In this document: positions 8,831-22,360 of the stretch, in pieces
Layout of the letters: the number at the start of each line of letters is the position of its first letter
How positions within the stretch are numbered: the first letter of the stretch is position 1
NCBI GenBank assembly: GCA_964019425.1
Contig: OZ025863.1
Coordinates: 124,001-188,000 of the forward strand
DNA length: 64,000 bases
Source of the DNA: Flectonema sp. DT1601
Lineage: Eukaryota > Euglenozoa > Diplonemea > Diplonemida > Diplonemidae
Direction: 5' to 3'
The notes under the pieces: model-generated
Databases searched by the model: none
Told to the model about the DNA's origin: nothing
Seen by the model: only the letters and a program-made list of their open reading frames with translations
Position numbers and translations under genes: made by a program

Positions 8831-11353
8831 TTATTATTTAAAAAAAGGAAACAATCAGTTTAGCGTCTCGATCAGGACGGAAAATAGAAATTAATCGACA
8901 TAGTTGATCGATAGAAAAAAAAACAATGATAACATTGTTTATTCATTTTTTTTTTTTTTTTTTTTTTTTAAATCTTTTTAATTATTTTAAAGAAAAAACA
9001 ATCAGTTTAGCGTCTTGACCAGGACGGAAAATAGTAAGTAATCGACATAGTCGATCGATAAAAAAAACAATGATAACATTGTTTATTCTTTTTTTTTTTT
9101 ATTTTAAATTCTTTTTATTTATTTTTTAAAGAAAAAAAACGGAAAATAGAAATTAGTCGACAAAGTCGAACGATAAAAAAAAACAATGATAACATTGTTT
9201 ATTCTTTTTTTTGTATTTTTTTATATTCTTTTTTATTAATTTTGAAAAAAAAAACAATCAGTTTAGCGTCTTGACCAGGACGGAAAATAGAAAGTAATCG
9301 ACATAGTCGATCGATAAAAAAAACAATGATAACATTGTTTATTCTTTTTTTTTTTTTTTTTTTTTTAAATTCTTTTTATTTATTTTTAAAGAAAAAAAAC
9401 GGAAAATAGAAATTAGTCAACAAAGTCGAACGATAAAAAAAAACAATGATAACATTGTTTATTCTTTTTTTTTATTTTTTTTTTTTAATATTTTTTTTTT
9501 ATTTTGAAAAAAAAAACAATCAGTTTAGCGTCTTGACCAGGACGGAAAATAGAAAGTAATCGACATAGTCGATCGATAAAAAAAACAATGATAACATTGT
9601 TTATTCCTTTTTTTTTTTTTTTTTTTTTAAATTCTTTTTATTAATTTTTTAAAGAAAAAAAAACGGAAAATAGAAATTAGTCAACAAAGTCGAACGATAA
9701 AAAAAAACAATGATAACATTGTTTATTCTTTTTTTTTATTTTTTTTTTTTAATATTTTTTTTTTATTTTGAAAAAAAAAACAATCAGTTTAGCGTCTTGA
9801 CCAGGACGGAAAATAGAAAGTGATCGACATAGTCGATCGATAAAAAAACAATGATAACATTGTTTATTCTTTTTTTTTATTTTAAATTCTTTTTATTTAT
9901 TTTTTAAAGAAAAAAAAAACGGAAAATAGAAATTAGTCGACAAAGTCGAACGATAAAAAAAACAATGATAACATTGTTTTTCCTTTTTTTTTTTTTTTTT
10001 TATATTCTTTTTTATTAATTATGAAAAAAAAAAACAATCAGTTTAGCGTCTTGACCAGGACGGAAAATAGAAAGTGATCGACATAGTCGATCGATAAAAA
10101 AACAATGATAACATTGTTTATTCTTTTTTTTTATTTTAAATTCTTTTTATTTATTCTTTAAAGAAAAGAAACGGAAAATAGAAATTAGTCGACAAAGTCG
10201 AACGATAAAAAAAAAACACTGATAACATTGTTTATTCTTTTTTTTTTTTTTTTTTTATATTCTTTTTTATTAATTTTGAAAAAAAAACAATCAGTTTAGC
10301 GTCTTGACCAGGACGGAAAATAGAAAGTGATCGACATAGTCGATCGATAAAAAAACAATGATAACATTGTTTATTCTTTTTTTTTATTTAAATTCTTTTT
10401 ATTTATTTTTTAAAGAAAAAAAACGGAAAATAGAAATTAGTCAACAAAGTCGAACGATAAAAAAAACAATGATAACATTGTTTATTCTTTTTTTTTTTTT
10501 TTTTTTATTCTTTTTTATTAATTTTGAAAAAAAACAATCAGTTTAGCGTCTTGACCAGGACGGAAAATAGAAAGTGATCGACATAGTCGATCGATAAAAA
10601 AACAATGATAACATTGTTTATTCTTTTTTTTTATTTTAAATTCTTTTTATTTATTTTTTAAAGAAAAAAAAAACGGAAAATAGAAATTAGTCGACAAAGT
10701 CGAACGATAAAAAAAACAATGATAACATTGTTTATTCTTTTTTTTGTATTTTTTTATATTCTTTTTTATTAATTTTGAAAAAAAAAAACAATCAGTTTAG
10801 CGTCTTGACCAGGACGGAAAATAGAAAGTGATCGACATAGTCGATCGATAAAAAAAAACAATGATAACATTGTTTATTCTTTTTTTTTATTTTAAATTCT
10901 TTTTATTTATTCTTTAAAGAAAAGAAACGGAAAATAGAAATTAGTCGACAAAGTCGAACGATAAAAAAAAAACAATGATAACATTGTTTATTCTTTTTTT
11001 TTATTTTTTTTTATATTCTTTTTTATTAATTTTGAAAAAAAAACAATCAGTTTAGCGTCTTGACCAGGACGGAAAATAGAAAGTGATCGACATAGTCGAT
11101 CGATAAAAAAACAATGATAACATTGTTTATTCTTTTTTATTTATTTTAAATTCTTTTTATTTATTTTTTAAAGAAAAAAAACGGAAAATAGAAATTAGTC
11201 AACAAAGTCGAACAATAAAAAAAAACAATGATAACATTGTTTATTCTTTTTTTTTTTTTTTTTTTTTATATTCTTTTTTATTAATTTTGAAAAAAAAAAC
11301 AATCAGTTTAGCGTCTTGACCAGGACGGAAAATAGAAAGTAATCGACATAGTC
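8831..11353 (+). repeat. SAT palindromic satellite array
   Basis: About ten dimers of roughly 250 bp. Each A monomer has AACAATCAGTTTAGCGTC, CGTCTTGACCAGGACG, ATCGACATAGTCGAT and AAACAATGATAACATTGTTT. Each B monomer has TCGACAAAGTCGA (or TCAACAAAGTCGA) and the same last palindrome. Poly-T spacers separate them. The first monomer after HEAD is a distinct edge type (GCGTCTCGATCAGGACG) shared by other HEAD copies. No genes; the short ORFs inside are spurious. Confidence 0.9.
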
Positions 11354-12403
11354 GAATTTCCTCCCGCTTATTTTGAACAAAAGGGATAGGAGAAGGGATA
11401 GAAAACGAACATAAAAATAAAATTCTAAGTGAGAAACACTTAGCAGAAACACTTAGCAGCTTTTAAGGAGCTGAAAAGCAAAAAAAAAATCTAAGTGAGA
11501 AACACTTAGTAGAAACAATTTGTAGCTAATTAAGCTGAAAATAAAAAAATAAAAAATTTCTAAGTGAGAAATACTTAGCAACTTTTAGAACAAATATTTC
11601 AGTAAATAACCTGTAATGATTAAACCATTACAAGTTTGATGCCAAAACTGACAAGGACTGAGTTGAATTTCCAGGTGAGATTTGGACTGTTAGCTTTTGG
11701 CTAAGGCCCTCCCTGAAGAGCAAGAACAAAAAAACTACTCACACCTGAAGAAAACATACACAAAGAACACACTGTAAGCTGTGTGTGTATTTTGTGTTTG
11801 TCACAACAGGAGAGAAAAGAAAGAATGTCAAGGTTGGTCACCTTGCCTATCAACGCACAACATTGGTGGTCTCTACTAGACCCTGAGTGATCCCACTGGA
11901 TCTCTCATCGTTCATAGTACCCTGTGTGAAGTTATAAAATCAAAGGTAAACTATGAACTACAAATGACTTAGCCTGTTATTATAATGCCACAGGCAGGCC
12001 CTGCATTCAGCAACTATCCAGCAGTGCTTGGATGTCCTGATCTTCTTCTAAAAAAAAGAAAGAAAAACAAAACTGTAGCTGGGATCACTCAGGATCAACA
12101 GACTACCAATGCTACCTGTTGTACTTGCTCACTATGGGGGGTGATGCCAAACACCCAGAAGTACAAAACTGCTTTCCTTCTTGCTGCCCAGGAGTTTCTG
12201 ACCAGAACTAATAGAAAATAAAAAGTAGATGGGAAACAATAAAAAGTAAAATGGATATAACTGAAGTTAAACAAGACAAATGAAGTAACAGACCAGAACA
12301 GAAAGAGGATTGTAATAGAAGATTACAAATAAAAAAATGCAAGTATCAACACATAATCAAGATACACCAGCAGCTAACAAACAACATAAAATTGAAGATC
12401 AGT

Positions 12404-12511
12404 TGCCAGAGTATTTCAACCATGGTAGAATACTCGCCCCTCTGGCAGGGATTATCCCAGACTTGTCCTTTAATTTAGTTGGACACCATGGCTTACAACC
12501 CTTCCAGAGGG
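12404..12511 (+). ncRNA. Candidate structured RNA element in each U1356 unit
   Basis: In 108 bases there are several perfect inverted pairs: TGCCAGAG (12404) with CTCTGGCA (12440), GAGTATT (12409) with AATACTC (12429), GGGATTATCCC, TGTCC with GGACA, and CCCTCTGG (12438) with CCAGAGGG (12504). The first and last pairings use the same bases and exclude each other. The region recurs in every complete unit, in the partial unit at 30745 and in the LINE insertion. Transcription is not shown. Confidence 0.4.
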
Positions 12512-15500
12512 AAGCACCATTATGACTTCTATTTTTTTTCTTCAAGAAAATCATAAGGTGGGAACAAAGAAAAATGCTAAGAGGAACCCCCTATTAACAC
12601 CTAAGACATCTAAACTGCAGCCCAGCCTATGCCCAATGCACTAACAGGTCATTCCCTCACACTCAGATCAAAAAATCAAAGTTCAGAGTGCATCTTAGCG
12701 TGAATGAGAGAATTTCCTCCCGCTTATTTTGAACAAAAGGGATAGGAGAAGGGATAGAAAACGAACATAAAAATAAAATTCTAAGTGAGAAACACTTAGC
12801 AGAAACACTTAGCAGCTTTTAAGGAGCTGAAAAGCAAAAAAAAAATCTAAGTGAGAAACACTTAGTAGAAACAATTTGTAGCTAATTAAGCTGAAAATAA
12901 AAAAATAAAAAATTTCTAAGTGAGAAATACTTAGCAACTTTTAGAACAAATATTTCAGTAAATAACCTGTAATGATTAAACCATTACAAGTTTGATGCCA
13001 AAACTGACAAGGACTGAGTTGAATTTCCAGGTGAGATTTGGACTGTTAGCTTTTGGCTAAGGCCCTCCCTGAAGAGCAAGAACAAAAAAACTACTCACAC
13101 CTGAAGAAAACATACACAAAGAACACACTGTAAGCTGTGTGTGTATTTTGTGTTTGTCACAACAGGAGAGAAAAGAAAGAATGTCAAGGTTGGTCACCTT
13201 GCCTATCAACGCACAACATTGGTGGTCTCTACTAGACCCTGAGTGATCCCACTGGATCTCTCATCGTTCATAGTACCCTGTGTGAAGTTATAAAATCAAA
13301 GGTAAACTATGAACTACAAATGACTTAGCCTGTTATTATAATGCCACAGGCAGGCCCTGCATTCAGCAACTATCCAGCAGTGCTTGGATGTCCTGATCTT
13401 CTTCTAAAAAAAAGAAAGAAAAACAAAACTGTAGCTGGGATCACTCAGGATCAACAGACTACCAATGCTACCTGTTGTACTTGCTCACTATGGGGGGTGA
13501 TGCCAAACACCCAGAAGTACTAAACTACTTTCCTTTTTGCTGCCCAGGGGTTTCTGACCAGAACTAATAGAAAATAAAAAGTAGATGGGAAACAATAAAA
13601 AGTAAAATGGATATAACTGAAGTTAAACAAGACAAATGAAGTAACAGACCAGAACAGAAAGAGGATTGTAATAGAAGATTACAAATAAAAAAATGCAAGT
13701 ATCAACACATAATCAAGATACACCAGCAGCTAACAAACAACATAAAATTGAAGATCAGTTGCCAGAGTATTTCAACCATGGTAGAATACTCGCCCCTCTG
13801 GCAGGGATTATCCCAGACTTGTCCTTTAATTTAGTTGGACACCATGGCTTACAACCCTTCCAGAGGGAAGCACCATTATGACTTCTATTTTTTTTCTTCA
13901 AGAAAATCATAAGGTGGGAACAAAGAAAAATGCTAAGAGGAACCCCCTATTAACACCTAAGACATCTAAACTGCAGCCCAGCCTATGCCCAATGCACTAA
14001 CAGGTCATTCCCTCACACTCAGATCAAAAAATCAAAGTTCAGAGTGCATCTTAGCGTGAATGAGAGAATTTCCTCCCGCTTATTTTGAACAAAAGGGATA
14101 GGAGAAGGGATAGAAAACGAACATAAAAATAAAATTCTAAGTGAGAAACACTTAGCAGAAACACTTAGCAGCTTTTAAGGAGCTGAAAAGCAAAAAAAAA
14201 ATCTAAGTGAGAAACACTTAGTAGAAACAATTTGTAGCTAATTAAGCTGAAAATAAAAAAATAAAAAATTTCTAAGTGAGAAATACTTAGCAACTTTTAG
14301 AACAAATATTTCAGTAAATAACCTGTAATGATTAAACCATTACAAGTTTGATGCCAAAACTGACAAGGACTGAGTTGAATTTCCAGGTGAGATTTGGACT
14401 GTTAGCTTTTGGCTAAGGCCCTCCCTGAAGAGCAAGAACAAAAAAACTACTCACACCTGAAGAAAACATACACAAAGAACACACTGTAAGCTGTGTGTGT
14501 ATTTTGTGTTTGTCACAACAGGAGAGAAAAGAAAGAATGTCAAGGTTGGTCACCTTGCCTATCAACGCACAACATTGGTGGTCTCTACTAGACCCTGAGT
14601 GATCCCACTGGATCTCTCATCGTTCATAGTACCCTGTGTGAAGTTATAAAATCAAAGGTAAACTATGAACTACAAATGACTTAGCCTGTTATTATAATGC
14701 CACAGGCAGGCCCTGCATTCAGCAACTATCCAGCAGTGCTTGGATGTCCTGATCTTCTTCTAAAAAAAAGAAAGAAAAACAAAACTGTAGCTGGGATCAC
14801 TCAGGATCAACAGACTACCAATGCTACCTGTTGTACTTGCTCACTATGGGGGGTGATGCCAAACACCCAGAAGTACTAAACTACTTTCCTTTTTGCTGCC
14901 CAGGGGTTTCTGACCAGAACTAATAGAAAATAAAAAGTAGATGGGAAACAATAAAAAGTAAAATGGATATAACTGAAGTTAAACAAGACAAATGAAGTAA
15001 CAGACCAGAACAGAAAGAGGATTGTAATAGAAGATTACAAATAAAAAAATGCAAGTATCAACACATAATCAAGATACACCAGCAGCTAACAAACAACATA
15101 AAATTGAAGATCAGTTGCCAGAGTATTTCAACCATGGTAGAATACTCGCCCCTCTGGCAGGGATTATCCCAGACTTGTCCTTTAATTTAGTTGGACACCA
15201 TGGCTTACAACCCTTCCAGAGGGAAGCACCATTATGACTTCTATTTTTTTTCTTCAAGAAAATCATAAGGTGGGAACAAAGAAAAATGCTAAGAGGAACC
15301 CCCTATTAACACCTAAGACATCTAAACTGCAGCCCAGCCTATGCCCAATGCACTAACAGGTCATTCCCTCACACTCAGATCAAAAAATCAAAGTTCAGAG
15401 TGCATCTTAGCGTGAATGAGAGAATTTCCTCCCGCTTATTTTGAACAAAAGGGATAGGAGAAGGGATAGAAAACGAACATAAAAATAAAATTCTAAGTGA

Positions 15501-18500
15501 GAAACACTTAGCAGAAACACTTAGCAGCTTTTAAGGAGCTGAAAAGCAAAAAAAAAATCTAAGTGAGAAACACTTAGTAGAAACAATTTGTAGCTAATTA
15601 AGCTGAAAATAAAAAAATAAAAAATTTCTAAGTGAGAAATACTTAGCAACTTTTAGAACAAATATTTCAGTAAATAACCTGTAATGATTAAACCATTACA
15701 AGTTTGATGCCAAAACTGACAAGGACTGAGTTGAATTTCCAGGTGAGATTTGGACTGTTAGCTTTTGGCTAAGGCCCTCCCTGAAGAGCAAGAACAAAAA
15801 AACTACTCACACCTGAAGAAAACATACACAAAGAACACACTGTAAGCTGTGTGTGTATTTTGTGTTTGTCACAACAGGAGAGAAAAGAAAGAATGTCAAG
15901 GTTGGTCACCTTGCCTATCAACGCACAACATTGGTGGTCTCTACTAGACCCTGAGTGATCCCACTGGATCTCTCATCGTTCATAGTACCCTGTGTGAAGT
16001 TATAAAATCAAAGGTAAACTATGAACTACAAATGACTTAGCCTGTTATTATAATGCCACAGGCAGGCCCTGCATTCAGCAACTATCCAGCAGTGCTTGGA
16101 TGTCCTGATCTTCTTCTAAAAAAAAGAAAGAAAAACAAAACTGTAGCTGGGATCACTCAGGATCAACAGACTACCAATGCTACCTGTTGTACTTGCTCAC
16201 TATGGGGGGTGATGCCAAACACCCAGAAGTACTAAACTACTTTCCTTTTTGCTGCCCAGGGGTTTCTGACCAGAACTAATAGAAAATAAAAAGTAGATGG
16301 GAAACAATAAAAAGTAAAATGGATATAACTGAAGTTAAACAAGACAAATGAAGTAACAGACCAGAACAGAAAGAGGATTGTAATAGAAGATTACAAATAA
16401 AAAAATGCAAGTATCAACACATAATCAAGATACACCAGCAGCTAACAAACAACATAAAATTGAAGATCAGTTGCCAGAGTATTTCAACCATGGTAGAATA
16501 CTCGCCCCTCTGGCAGGGATTATCCCAGACTTGTCCTTTAATTTAGTTGGACACCATGGCTTACAACCCTTCCAGAGGGAAGCACCATTATGACTTCTAT
16601 TTTTTTTCTTCAAGAAAATCATAAGGTGGGAACAAAGAAAAATGCTAAGAGGAACCCCCTATTAACACCTAAGACATCTAAACTGCAGCCCAGCCTATGC
16701 CCAATGCACTAACAGGTCATTCCCTCACACTCAGATCAAAAAATCAAAGTTCAGAGTGCATCTTAGCGTGAATGAGAGAATTTCCTCCCGCTTATTTTGA
16801 ACAAAAGGGATAGGAGAAGGGATAGAAAACGAACATAAAAATAAAATTCTAAGTGAGAAACACTTAGCAGAAACACTTAGCAGCTTTTAAGGAGCTGAAA
16901 AGCAAAAAAAAAATCTAAGTGAGAAACACTTAGTAGAAACAATTTGTAGCTAATTAAGCTGAAAATAAAAAAATAAAAAATTTCTAAGTGAGAAATACTT
17001 AGCAACTTTTAGAACAAATATTTCAGTAAATAACCTGTAATGATTAAACCATTACAAGTTTGATGCCAAAACTGACAAGGACTGAGTTGAATTTCCAGGT
17101 GAGATTTGGACTGTTAGCTTTTGGCTAAGGCCCTCCCTGAAGAGCAAGAACAAAAAAACTACTCACACCTGAAGAAAACATACACAAAGAACACACTGTA
17201 AGCTGTGTGTGTATTTTGTGTTTGTCACAACAGGAGAGAAAAGAAAGAATGTCAAGGTTGGTCACCTTGCCTATCAACGCACAACATTGGTGGTCTCTAC
17301 TAGACCCTGAGTGATCCCACTGGATCTCTCATCGTTCATAGTACCCTGTGTGAAGTTATAAAATCAAAGGTAAACTATGAACTACAAATGACTTAGCCTG
17401 TTATTATAATGCCACAGGCAGGCCCTGCATTCAGCAACTATCCAGCAGTGCTTGGATGTCCTGATCTTCTTCTAAAAAAAAGAAAGAAAAACAAAACTGT
17501 AGCTGGGATCACTCAGGATCAACAGACTACCAATGCTACCTGTTGTACTTGCTCACTATGGGGGGTGATGCCAAACACCCAGAAGTACTAAACTACTTTC
17601 CTTTTTGCTGCCCAGGGGTTTCTGACCAGAACTAATAGAAAATAAAAAGTAGATGGGAAACAATAAAAAGTAAAATGGATATAACTGAAGTTAAACAAGA
17701 CAAATGAAGTAACAGACCAGAACAGAAAGAGGATTGTAATAGAAGATTACAAATAAAAAAATGCAAGTATCAACACATAATCAAGATACACCAGCAGCTA
17801 ACAAACAACATAAAATTGAAGATCAGTTGCCAGAGTATTTCAACCATGGTAGAATACTCGCCCCTCTGGCAGGGATTATCCCAGACTTGTCCTTTAATTT
17901 AGTTGGACACCATGGCTTACAACCCTTCCAGAGGGAAGCACCATTATGACTTCTATTTTTTTTCTTCAAGAAAATCATAAGGTGGGAACAAAGAAAAATG
18001 CTAAGAGGAACCCCCTATTAACACCTAAGACATCTAAACTGCAGCCCAGCCTATGCCCAATGCACTAACAGGTCATTCCCTCACACTCAGATCAAAAAAT
18101 CAAAGTTCAGAGTGCATCTTAGCGTGAATGAGAGAATTTCCTCCCGCTTATTTTGAACAAAAGGGATAGGAGAAGGGATAGAAAACGAACATAAAAATAA
18201 AATTCTAAGTGAGAAACACTTAGCAGAAACACTTAGCAGCTTTTAAGGAGCTGAAAAGCAAAAAAAAAATCTAAGTGAGAAACACTTAGTAGAAACAATT
18301 TGTAGCTAATTAAGCTGAAAATAAAAAAATAAAAAATTTCTAAGTGAGAAATACTTAGCAACTTTTAGAACAAATATTTCAGTAAATAACCTGTAATGAT
18401 TAAACCATTACAAGTTTGATGCCAAAACTGACAAGGACTGAGTTGAATTTCCAGGTGAGATTTGGACTGTTAGCTTTTGGCTAAGGCCCTCCCTGAAGAG

Positions 18501-19142
18501 CAAGAACAAAAAAACTACTCACACCTGAAGAAAACATACACAAAGAACACACTGTAAGCTGTGTGTGTATTTTGTGTTTGTCACAACAGGAGAGAAAAGA
18601 AAGAATGTCAAGGTTGGTCACCTTGCCTATCAACGCACAACATTGGTGGTCTCTACTAGACCCTGAGTGATCCCACTGGATCTCTCATCGTTCATAGTAC
18701 CCTGTGTGAAGTTATAAAATCAAAGGTAAACTATGAACTACAAATGACTTAGCCTGTTATTATAATGCCACAGGCAGGCCCTGCATTCAGCAACTATCCA
18801 GCAGTGCTTGGATGTCCTGATCTTCTTCTAAAAAAAAGAAAGAAAAACAAAACTGTAGCTGGGATCACTCAGGATCAACAGACTACCAATGCTACCTGTT
18901 GTACTTGCTCACTATGGGGGGTGATGCCAAACACCCAGAAGTACTAAACTACTTTCCTTTTTGCTGCCCAGGGGTTTCTGACCAGAACTAATAGAAAATA
19001 AAAAGTAGATGGGAAACAATAAAAAGTAAAATGGATATAACTGAAGTTAAACAAGACAAATGAAGTAACAGACCAGAACAGAAAGAGGATTGTAATAGAA
19101 GATTACAAATAAAAAAATGCAAGTATCAACACATAATCAAGA

Positions 19143-20073
19143 GCTGAATAAGAAATTTGGGAGAGGAATAGGGGCAGTGAACTTTTGATTCAGGCCCTTC
19201 CCAACGAACAGGACGAAGACTTCTAAAACCTGAGATGAACCAATTGAGTTGAAACAAACAAATAACAGAGACGCAACACATACCGGAACATCATCGCAAG
19301 CAATGCTTCGGACCTCCGTCGACCTTCGTTCTTCCGGCGGCAAAGGGAAACAAGAAAGAACGGGCAATGGGACAAACCTGTTAGTTGGTGTTGTGCTGTT
19401 GTTAAAAACAAAAACATAAACGCCAGGAAGTTCGACAACGAAGACATCGACATCGATCGCTGCTCTGCAGATGTCCGGCGGGTGTTTGTCTACACTGTGT
19501 TTATTGTTTGTTTTTTTCCCAAGGTTCAACCCTGGGAAGAGAAGTAAAAAATTCCGTCAGTGTTGGCCTTCCTGTTCGAAGGTGCGCACCTATGACGATA
19601 AATAGAGTGGGGGGGAGAAAACCTTTGATCCAACTGGATCCCTTCACGAGCTGACATTGCCATGTGAAGTTAAATATTCTGGCGATGCCAGCTCAGGCGA
19701 CTTAGCCTGCTTTTTTCTTTAAATAAAAAAAATAAAAAGATACCAACAGGTGGGGTGATGGGTTGCGCCACTGCAATCCAGTCACAAAAAGAAACAAAGG
19801 TAATCTCCAGGGTTCTCGACCCTTGGCTCTCCCTGCGCAAGCATCGCATGGAGGGTGACGCTAAGCACCCGGGGGGTACGAAACAAACTTTCCCCCTGCT
19901 GTCCTGTTTGAAATAAAAAAAAAAAAAAAAAAAAAAAAACAAAGGGATAGAAGTAAACAGAATACATTACACCTCAACAGGTGACGCTAAACACCCAGGG
20001 GATACAAACCAAACTTTCCCCCTGTTGCCCTGTTTGAAATAAATTAAAAAAAGAACAAGAAAACAGAATACAA
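19143..20073 (+). repeat. U931 inserted in U1356 unit 6
   Basis: 931 bp placed between TAATCAAGA and TACACCAGC of the unit. It is itself a diverged U1356 relative: it shares ...TTTTG...CAGGCCCTTCCC, GTGAAGTTA...GACTTAGCCTG and GTGACGCTAAGCACCC...CTGTTTGAAAT in the same order. The last of these is present twice in tandem. No clear target duplication. The minus-strand frame of 130 codons across it ends in repeats and is probably not a gene. Confidence 0.85.
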
Positions 20074-21429
20074 TACACCAGCAGCTAACAAACAACATAA
20101 AATTGAAGATCAGTTGCCAGAGTATTTCAACCATGGTAGAATACTCGCCCCTCTGGCAGGGATTATCCCAGACTTGTCCTTTAATTTAGTTGGACACCAT
20201 GGCTTACAACCCTTCCAGAGGGAAGCACCATTATGACTTCTATTTTTTTTCTTCAAGAAAATCATAAGGTGGGAACAAAGAAAAATGCTAAGAGGAACCC
20301 CCTATTAACACCTAAGACATCTAAACTGCAGCCCAGCCTATGCCCAATGCACTAACAGGTCATTCCCTCACACTCAGATCAAAAAATCAAAGTTCAGAGT
20401 GCATCTTAGCGTGAATGAGAGAATTTCCTCCCGCTTATTTTGAACAAAAGGGATAGGAGAAGGGATAGAAAACGAACATAAAAATAAAATTCTAAGTGAG
20501 AAACACTTAGCAGAAACACTTAGCAGCTTTTAAGGAGCTGAAAAGCAAAAAAAAAATCTAAGTGAGAAACACTTAGTAGAAACAATTTGTAGCTAATTAA
20601 GCTGAAAATAAAAAAATAAAAAATTTCTAAGTGAGAAATACTTAGCAACTTTTAGAACAAATATTTCAGTAAATAACCTGTAATGATTAAACCATTACAA
20701 GTTTGATGCCAAAACTGACAAGGACTGAGTTGAATTTCCAGGTGAGATTTGGACTGTTAGCTTTTGGCTAAGGCCCTCCCTGAAGAGCAAGAACAAAAAA
20801 ACTACTCACACCTGAAGAAAACATACACAAAGAACACACTGTAAGCTGTGTGTGTATTTTGTGTTTGTCACAACAGGAGAGAAAAGAAAGAATGTCAAGG
20901 TTGGTCACCTTGCCTATCAACGCACAACATTGGTGGTCTCTACTAGACCCTGAGTGATCCCACTGGATCTCTCATCGTTCATAGTACCCTGTGTGAAGTT
21001 ATAAAATCAAAGGTAAACTATGAACTACAAATGACTTAGCCTGTTATTATAATGCCACAGGCAGGCCCTGCATTCAGCAACTATCCAGCAGTGCTTGGAT
21101 GTCCTGATCTTCTTCTAAAAAAAAGAAAGAAAAACAAAACTGTAGCTGGGATCACTCAGGATCAACAGACTACCAATGCTACCTGTTGTACTTGCTCACT
21201 ATGGGGGGTGATGCCAAACACCCAGAAGTACTAAACTACTTTCCTTTTTGCTGCCCAGGGGTTTCTGACCAGAACTAATAGAAAATAAAAAGTAGATGGG
21301 AAACAATAAAAAGTAAAATGGATATAACTGAAGTTAAACAAGACAAATGAAGTAACAGACCAGAACAGAAAGAGGATTGTAATAGAAGATTACAAATAAA
21401 AAAATGCAAGTATCAACACATAATCAAGA

Positions 21430-22360
21430 GCTGAATAAGAAATTTGGGAGAGGAATAGGGGCAGTGAACTTTTGATTCAGGCCCTTCCCAACGAACAGGA
21501 CGAAGACTTCTAAAACCTGAGATGAACCAATTGAGTTGAAACAAACAAATAACAGAGACGCAACACATACCGGAACATCATCGCAAGCAATGCTTCGGAC
21601 CTCCGTCGACCTTCGTTCTTCCGGCGGCAAAGGGAAACAAGAAAGAACGGGCAATGGGACAAACCTGTTAGTTGGTGTTGTGCTGTTGTTAAAAACAAAA
21701 ACATAAACGCCAGGAAGTTCGACAACGAAGACATCGACATCGATCGCTGCTCTGCAGATGTCCGGCGGGTGTTTGTCTACACTGTGTTTATTGTTTGTTT
21801 TTTTCCCAAGGTTCAACCCTGGGAAGAGAAGTAAAAAATTCCGTCAGTGTTGGCCTTCCTGTTCGAAGGTGCGCACCTATGACGATAAATAGAGTGGGGG
21901 GGAGAAAACCTTTGATCCAACTGGATCCCTTCACGAGCTGACATTGCCATGTGAAGTTAAATATTCTGGCGATGCCAGCTCAGGCGACTTAGCCTGCTTT
22001 TTTCTTTAAATAAAAAAAATAAAAAGATACCAACAGGTGGGGTGATGGGTTGCGCCACTGCAATCCAGTCACAAAAAGAAACAAAGGTAATCTCCAGGGT
22101 TCTCGACCCTTGGCTCTCCCTGCACAAGCATCGCATGGAGGGTGACGCTAAGCACCCGGGGGGTACGAAACAAACTTTCCCCCTGCTGTCCTGTTTGAAA
22201 TAAAAAAAAAAAAAAAAAAAAAAAAACAAAGGGATAGAAGTAAACAGAATACATTACACCTCAACAGGTGACGCTAAACACCCAGGGGATACAAACCAAA
22301 CTTTCCCCCTGTTGCCCTGTTTGAAATAAATTAAAAAAAGAACAAGAAAACAGAATACAA
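21430..22360 (+). repeat. U931 inserted in U1356 unit 7
   Basis: Same position and essentially the same sequence as the copy in unit 6; I noticed one substitution (CTGCGCAAG versus CTGCACAAG). Units 6 and 7 therefore form a 2,287-bp higher-order repeat made by duplication after the insertion. Confidence 0.85.

Noticed and set aside
19137-19529. Minus-strand frame of 130 codons over U931
   Set aside because: It crosses repeat sequence, starts and ends at arbitrary points, and U931's relatives do not keep the frame.
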